A stretch of DNA of 64,000 nt, from assembly GCF_003075455.1 (NCBI RefSeq), contig NZ_QDAE01000001.1, positions 62,001-126,000 of the forward strand. The letters are read 5' to 3'. The notes below the pieces were generated by a model. That model was not told where the DNA came from and searched no databases. It saw only the letters and a program-made list of their open reading frames with translations. A program made the position numbers and the translations under genes. The stretch is from Arthrobacter sp. Bz4 (GTDB lineage: Bacteria > Actinomycetota > Actinomycetes > Actinomycetales > Micrococcaceae). Shown piece by piece: positions 60,829 to 64,000 of this stretch (its first letter is position 1; each line of letters starts with the position of its first letter).

Positions 60829-62499
60829 CTACCCGCCGGTTTTCCAGGCACCCTGGAATACCGGGGCGGTGCCGGACGTGAATTCAATCTGGGTCCCACT
60901 GTGGGCACCGTAAACCTGGACCTCGTCCCAGAGCACCAGGGAGTAGGCCTTATCCACCACCAACGCATACTGTTCCTCGGCCAGCAGCTCATCGCGCTCT
61001 TCGAGTGAGGTTGCCGCACGCTCGGCCGCGAAGATCGCGTTGAGGTCTTCGTCGCTGGTGTGCGTCATGGTGTTGTTTTCCGGCTCGAAGATCGGGCCGA
61101 GACCGCCGTAGATGAACTGTCGGGTGCCGAAAAACTCCACCGCTGGGTCAGGCATTGCTGAGGCGAGAAAGGTGTTGTCGCCGGCGCGGTTGTTGAGCTT
61201 GACACCAATCTCACGCCACTGCTGTTCAATCAGCTCGAAGGCCGGTTTGATGACAACCGAATTGTTGGAACTAGTGACGGTCACCTCGAGTGCTATTCCG
61301 TCTTTGGCCCGGATGCCGTCGGCCCCGACTTTCCAGCCCGCCTCGTCGAGCAGCTGCCGTGCTTCCTCGGGCTGGTATTCGAGTTCTTCGGACAGGTCGG
61401 TGAAGCCGGGTGCCCGGTGGTTCAGGACCGAGGCAGCCAGTTCGTAGCTGTCGGACAGGACGGTGTCCTTGAGACTTTGCCGGTCAATACCAATCTGCAG
61501 GGCCCGGCGGACGTTCTCGTCGGCCAGCTTCCCGCTGCCGACCCGGACCGCGGCCATGTTCACTGTCAGGTCCACGCCCTTCGCCGGGAGAACCTGATTA
61601 CCGGTCGCAGCAAGGGTTTCCTCATCCACCGGCTGGAGGCCCCTCACCAGGTCGACCTGCCCCGACTGGACCGCCCCAGCACGATGGGCGACCTCCGGCA
61701 GGTATTTGACGACGACCTTGTCGAGGTACGCGTCACCCTGGTTGTCAACGGTTTCCGGCGCCCAGGCGTAGTCCGGGCGCTTGGCCAGTACTACTTCCTC
61801 ATCAGGCTTCTCGGACTCGAAGGTGAAGGGTCCGGACCCGGATATCTGGGAGATGGCTGATTGCCCTGCCGCATCCAGCTCAAGTGTTGCGGGGGACACC
61901 AACCCGGCGGTGACCGAGGTGGTGGCCCGCAGGAAGTTCGCGTTAGGGGAGGACAGCGTCACCAGCACCTGATCGGCACCGATCACCTCGGCCGACTCGT
62001 ACCCGGCGAAGTCCACGTTCGGTTGAATCTGGGCCGCCTCAATCCCAAAGCCCTGGGCGTCGAGGTTCAGTTTGACTGCCTCGGCGTCTACCGGGGTGCC
62101 ATCACTGAACGTCACATCGGGTCGAATGGTGAAGGTGAACTCGGTTGCGTCTGCGTTAGCGGAGAACTCGGAGGCTATCCAGGGGACAATCTCACCCTGG
62201 TCGGCGTCGAAATACGTCAGGCGGTCCAGGACGCTGTTGAGGACATTGGACTTTTCATAGAACCTCGCGGACTGGGTCTGCCAGTTATTGATGGGGGTCA
62301 CCTCGGCATATACCAGGGTGCCGCCCTCGACCGGCTGCCCACTGGCCACACTTTCACCCGGAGCGGTAGTGGCGGTCGAACCGCAGGCGGTGAGCGCCAC
62401 TGCCGTAAGGCCGATGAGCGCCGCTACCCGCAGGGACCGCCGGCGTGGACCGGGATTGGGCGGTAGGACGTTGTGGTGTGAGACGGTGCGGGAAATCAT
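60829..62499 (-). CDS. ABC transporter substrate-binding lipoprotein, family 5
   Basis: A 556-aa exported lipoprotein. A twin-Arg-like basic start (GPRRRSLRVAALIGLTAVAL) leads to the lipobox LTAC. The mature part has the family-5 pattern: GGTLVYAEVTPINNWQTQ, LNSVLDRLTYFDADQGEIVP, DVTFSDGTPVDAEAVKLN, YLPEVAHRAGAVQSGQVDLV, ENVRRALQIGIDRQSLKD and a long C-terminal lobe. Family members bind peptides, nickel or opines; with this operon and a SAM riboswitch upstream, a sulfur compound or peptide is likely. GAGAGGA precedes ATG 62499. It is the first gene of the leftward operon. Confidence 0.92.
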   Translation of the reverse strand: MISRTVSHHNVLPPNPGPRRRSLRVAALIGLTAVALTACGSTATTAPGESVASGQPVEGGTLVYAEVTPINNWQTQSARFYEKSNVLNSVLDRLTYFDADQGEIVPWIASEFSANADATEFTFTIRPDVTFSDGTPVDAEAVKLNLDAQGFGIEAAQIQPNVDFAGYESAEVIGADQVLVTLSSPNANFLRATTSVTAGLVSPATLELDAAGQSAISQISGSGPFTFESEKPDEEVVLAKRPDYAWAPETVDNQGDAYLDKVVVKYLPEVAHRAGAVQSGQVDLVRGLQPVDEETLAATGNQVLPAKGVDLTVNMAAVRVGSGKLADENVRRALQIGIDRQSLKDTVLSDSYELAASVLNHRAPGFTDLSEELEYQPEEARQLLDEAGWKVGADGIRAKDGIALEVTVTSSNNSVVIKPAFELIEQQWREIGVKLNNRAGDNTFLASAMPDPAVEFFGTRQFIYGGLGPIFEPENNTMTHTSDEDLNAIFAAERAATSLEERDELLAEEQYALVVDKAYSLVLWDEVQVYGAHSGTQIEFTSGTAPVFQGAWKTGG

Positions 62500-62598
62500 G
62501 TCGATCCTCTCAGTCGTGATCGAGGTGCCCTACCCACGCACGCTGAAGCATCTGACCGCCAGGAATGGGGTCGACACCAACGGGGGATAAAACTTTCT

Positions 62599-62681
62599 CC
62601 ATCGGTCCTGGCAGTAGCACCGGCCCCGAGGGGTGGTTGCTGCGGCTTCAACGAGCCAGGTCTCTCAGCCGCTCTGGATGG
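62599..62681 (-). promoter_or_regulatory. SAM riboswitch (S-box leader)
   Basis: On the reverse strand an 83-nt element closes with CCATC/GATGG (P1). P2 is GCGGCT (62672-62667) pairing with AGCCGC. Between them lie the kink-turn GAGAGA and the loop ACCTGG, which can pair as pseudoknot with CCAGG near the 3' end. GCAACC, a CCCC-TCG-GGGG hairpin and GGTGCTACTGCCAGGACCGA follow in the order of SAM-I riboswitches. It lies 100 bases before the substrate-binding protein gene, so the operon should be shut off when S-adenosylmethionine is plentiful. I could not identify the switching hairpin. Confidence 0.82.
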
Positions 62682-63190
62682 TTGTTCAGTCCGGGGGAGC
62701 GATACCCTGCGGACTACGGCGATCTAATCGCATAATGATGGGGCAATCAAGAAAGTCCTGATCTGTACGACTTCCGACGCAACATTCAGCATTGGCAGGC
62801 CGGTGCAGGTGGGTATACATTTCGGTATGAGAGAGATCAGCACGGAGTGGCGGGTGATCGATAACGTTGCGACGGCATGGTTCGACGCGCGTTCGCTGAC
62901 CGTCGAATCCTCGAATCCGTCTGGATGAGAATATTCTGGCAGCGCGTGCTCGACTGCGCGCCTGCTGACGACGGCGGTTTGGCGGATCCGTTACGGCTCG
63001 ACCCCGCGCTACGGATCAACGCGCTACGGATAAAGGCAAAGAGTTGATGATCGTAAGTAGTTCATAATCTTCACCGGTGGGTCTTTATCTCGCGTCAGGC
63101 TGGCGGTAAAGGGAGTTCCCGGATCCGCTGCTGAACCCTTCCCGGAAACGCCGATAATCTACATTATGTCAACTAACGGATATCTGGTGG
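62682..63190. other. 509 bp with no convincing gene
   Basis: Should contain the riboswitch operon promoter. A 33-codon frame from ATG 62827 has a start faintly like a pterin dehydratase segment (EWRVIDNVATAWFDARSL) but stops at once. The rest looks like decayed sequence. Confidence 0.5.
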
Positions 63191-63727
63191 TCAGAAACAC
63201 GAGTCTTTCGTCATGGTCATTTTGATTCGCGCGTCAGAGACGTTGGTGTCCGGCCACTGCTCAGAGCGCACCCCAATTCCAGATGCAGTTCCCTGGCGGA
63301 CAGCTGCGGCGATTGATACTGCGGTCACCACATTAACCTGCTCCCCTGGGCCGATGACGTAGCCCTCAGCCGGTTCGGCCCGGTCCAGTATGGCTTGAAC
63401 CTCTGGGTCCTTTGTTAACGTCGAGCTCACGCCGAGGGTAGTACCTGGGCCTGACTGCATCGGAATAATGTAGGCGTCCTCCACCACCATGTCCTTAGCA
63501 TCCAGCAGCTTCACTTCCGTGACGGTGACCGGCTGATCTCCGTTGTTGGTGATTACCTCACCGACGAGGGTTTTCCCCTCGCTTGGCGGCACATCCACAA
63601 AGCACATTTCGTCGGTGCCCCCATCAGTCAGCACGCTTGAGTATCCCGGGCTGACGGAGCAGCCGGCCCCTGCCATCAGGAGGGCAAGGGCGAGCAGGGT
63701 GGTCGCACTGTTTCGCTTCGCATGCAT
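63191..63727 (-). CDS. Hypothetical lipoprotein
   Basis: A 178-aa protein with a lipoprotein signal peptide (KRNSATTLLALALLMAGAGC; lipobox AGAGC at about residue 23). The mature part is a probable beta-sandwich: CFVDVPPSEGKTLVGEVITN, GDQPVTVTEVKLLDAKDMVV and GPGEQVNVVTAVSIAAAVRQ, similar in style to Ig-like or DUF4352-like surface domains. It ends with MTMTKDSCF, giving a possible disulfide with the first mature Cys after the lipid anchor region. No family can be named. It has its own region downstream of an unclear gene at the window edge. Confidence 0.75.
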   Translation of the reverse strand: MHAKRNSATTLLALALLMAGAGCSVSPGYSSVLTDGGTDEMCFVDVPPSEGKTLVGEVITNNGDQPVTVTEVKLLDAKDMVVEDAYIIPMQSGPGTTLGVSSTLTKDPEVQAILDRAEPAEGYVIGPGEQVNVVTAVSIAAAVRQGTASGIGVRSEQWPDTNVSDARIKMTMTKDSCF

Positions 63728-63739
63728 TCTGTCCTCGGT

Positions 63740-64000
63740 TCAGCGATTCTTGCGGGGCTTCAGCAATTCCACCGACCCTGCTGGAATAACCTCGATCTCG
63801 GCCCCAAGCCCGGCCGCGCCGCCCTCGAAGCTAAACACTCCGAAGTCGCTTATGCAAGAGGTAGATCGACTCCGCCACGCGATCCCCAATGGCCAGCATC
63901 CCGGGCAAACCTATGACCCCGGCGCCGTCGTAGCTCGACAGAGAGGCGCCGGCCTTAGCCGATCGTTGTGCTCGTCCCGTCGGTGCTATCCAGGACATAG
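63740..64000 (-). other. Possible partial gene at the window edge, unclear frame
   Basis: Two reverse-strand frames look protein-like in turn: ATG 63998 to 63831 (SSYDGAGVIGLPGMLAIGD, AESIYLLHKRL) and then about 63845 to 63740 (VFSFEGGAAGLGAEIEVIPA, ending LKPRKNR). They overlap and differ by one base, so a single gene entering from beyond 64000 may be shifted, or two small genes overlap. No family recognised. Confidence 0.25.

Noticed and set aside
62827-62928. Start of a pterin dehydratase gene
   Set aside because: Only a faint resemblance over 20 residues and an early stop; not enough to call even a pseudogene.

Overview
The window is high-GC actinobacterial chromosome. Mycothiol ligase (mshC), the Pup-proteasome locus, RbpA, HelY, polyprenol-phosphomannose synthase, a GlgC/GlgM pair and many Actinobacteria-only families (DUF3090, SCO1664, DUF4193, DUF5703, PAC2) all point that way. 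The fused pafB-pafC and the gene order suggest Micrococcales, probably an Arthrobacter-like Micrococcaceae; the genus is inference.

Layout. 1-2.0 kb: divergent glycogen genes glgC (cut by the window edge) and glgM, then a small acidic protein. 2.0-8.5 kb: a fatty-acid cluster in which a TetR regulator plus acyl-CoA oxidase face a thiolase / FabG4-like reductase / MaoC-like hydratase operon across a near-perfect palindrome. 8.6-13.1 kb: kynureninase, DUF4193, histidine phosphatase, DUF3090, SCO1664-family protein and ArfB. 13.3-18.4 kb: an accessory patch ending at tRNA-Leu(GAG). It holds a collapsed integrase, fragments of conjugation genes, a secreted orphan protein and other orphans, and reads as the scar of an integrated element. 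18.6-28.9 kb: M20 hydrolase, acyl-CoA dehydrogenase, DUF5703, an unusual aldo/keto reductase homologue, uppP, mshC, PAC2, HAD phosphatase, M50 protease and tRNA m1A58 methyltransferase. 29.0-43.7 kb: the proteasome locus arc-dop-pup-prcB-prcA-pafA, two FKBP isomerases, pafBC (frameshifted), a membrane protein, tatA, tatC and helY. 43.7-54.4 kb: amidohydrolase, a strong orphan promoter, ppm1, rbpA, SPFH/NfeD pair, rRNA methyltransferase, S9 peptidase and a short UvrA homologue. 54.4-62.7 kb: a leftward operon for a peptide-type ABC transporter, an acyl-CoA-dehydrogenase-like monooxygenase and an NtaA-type flavin monooxygenase, preceded by a SAM (S-box) riboswitch. This ties the operon to organosulfur or methionine-related acquisition. 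63.2-64 kb: a lipoprotein and an unclear edge.

Two patterns cut across the window. Many genes start without a Shine-Dalgarno sequence and instead have TANNNT 6 or 7 bases before the start codon, the signature of leaderless mRNAs. In addition, three recognisable genes (pafBC, the acyl-CoA-dehydrogenase-like gene and dppB) are each broken by one apparent base deletion, and two accessory genes look similarly shifted. Either these are real pseudogenes or the assembly carries indel errors.
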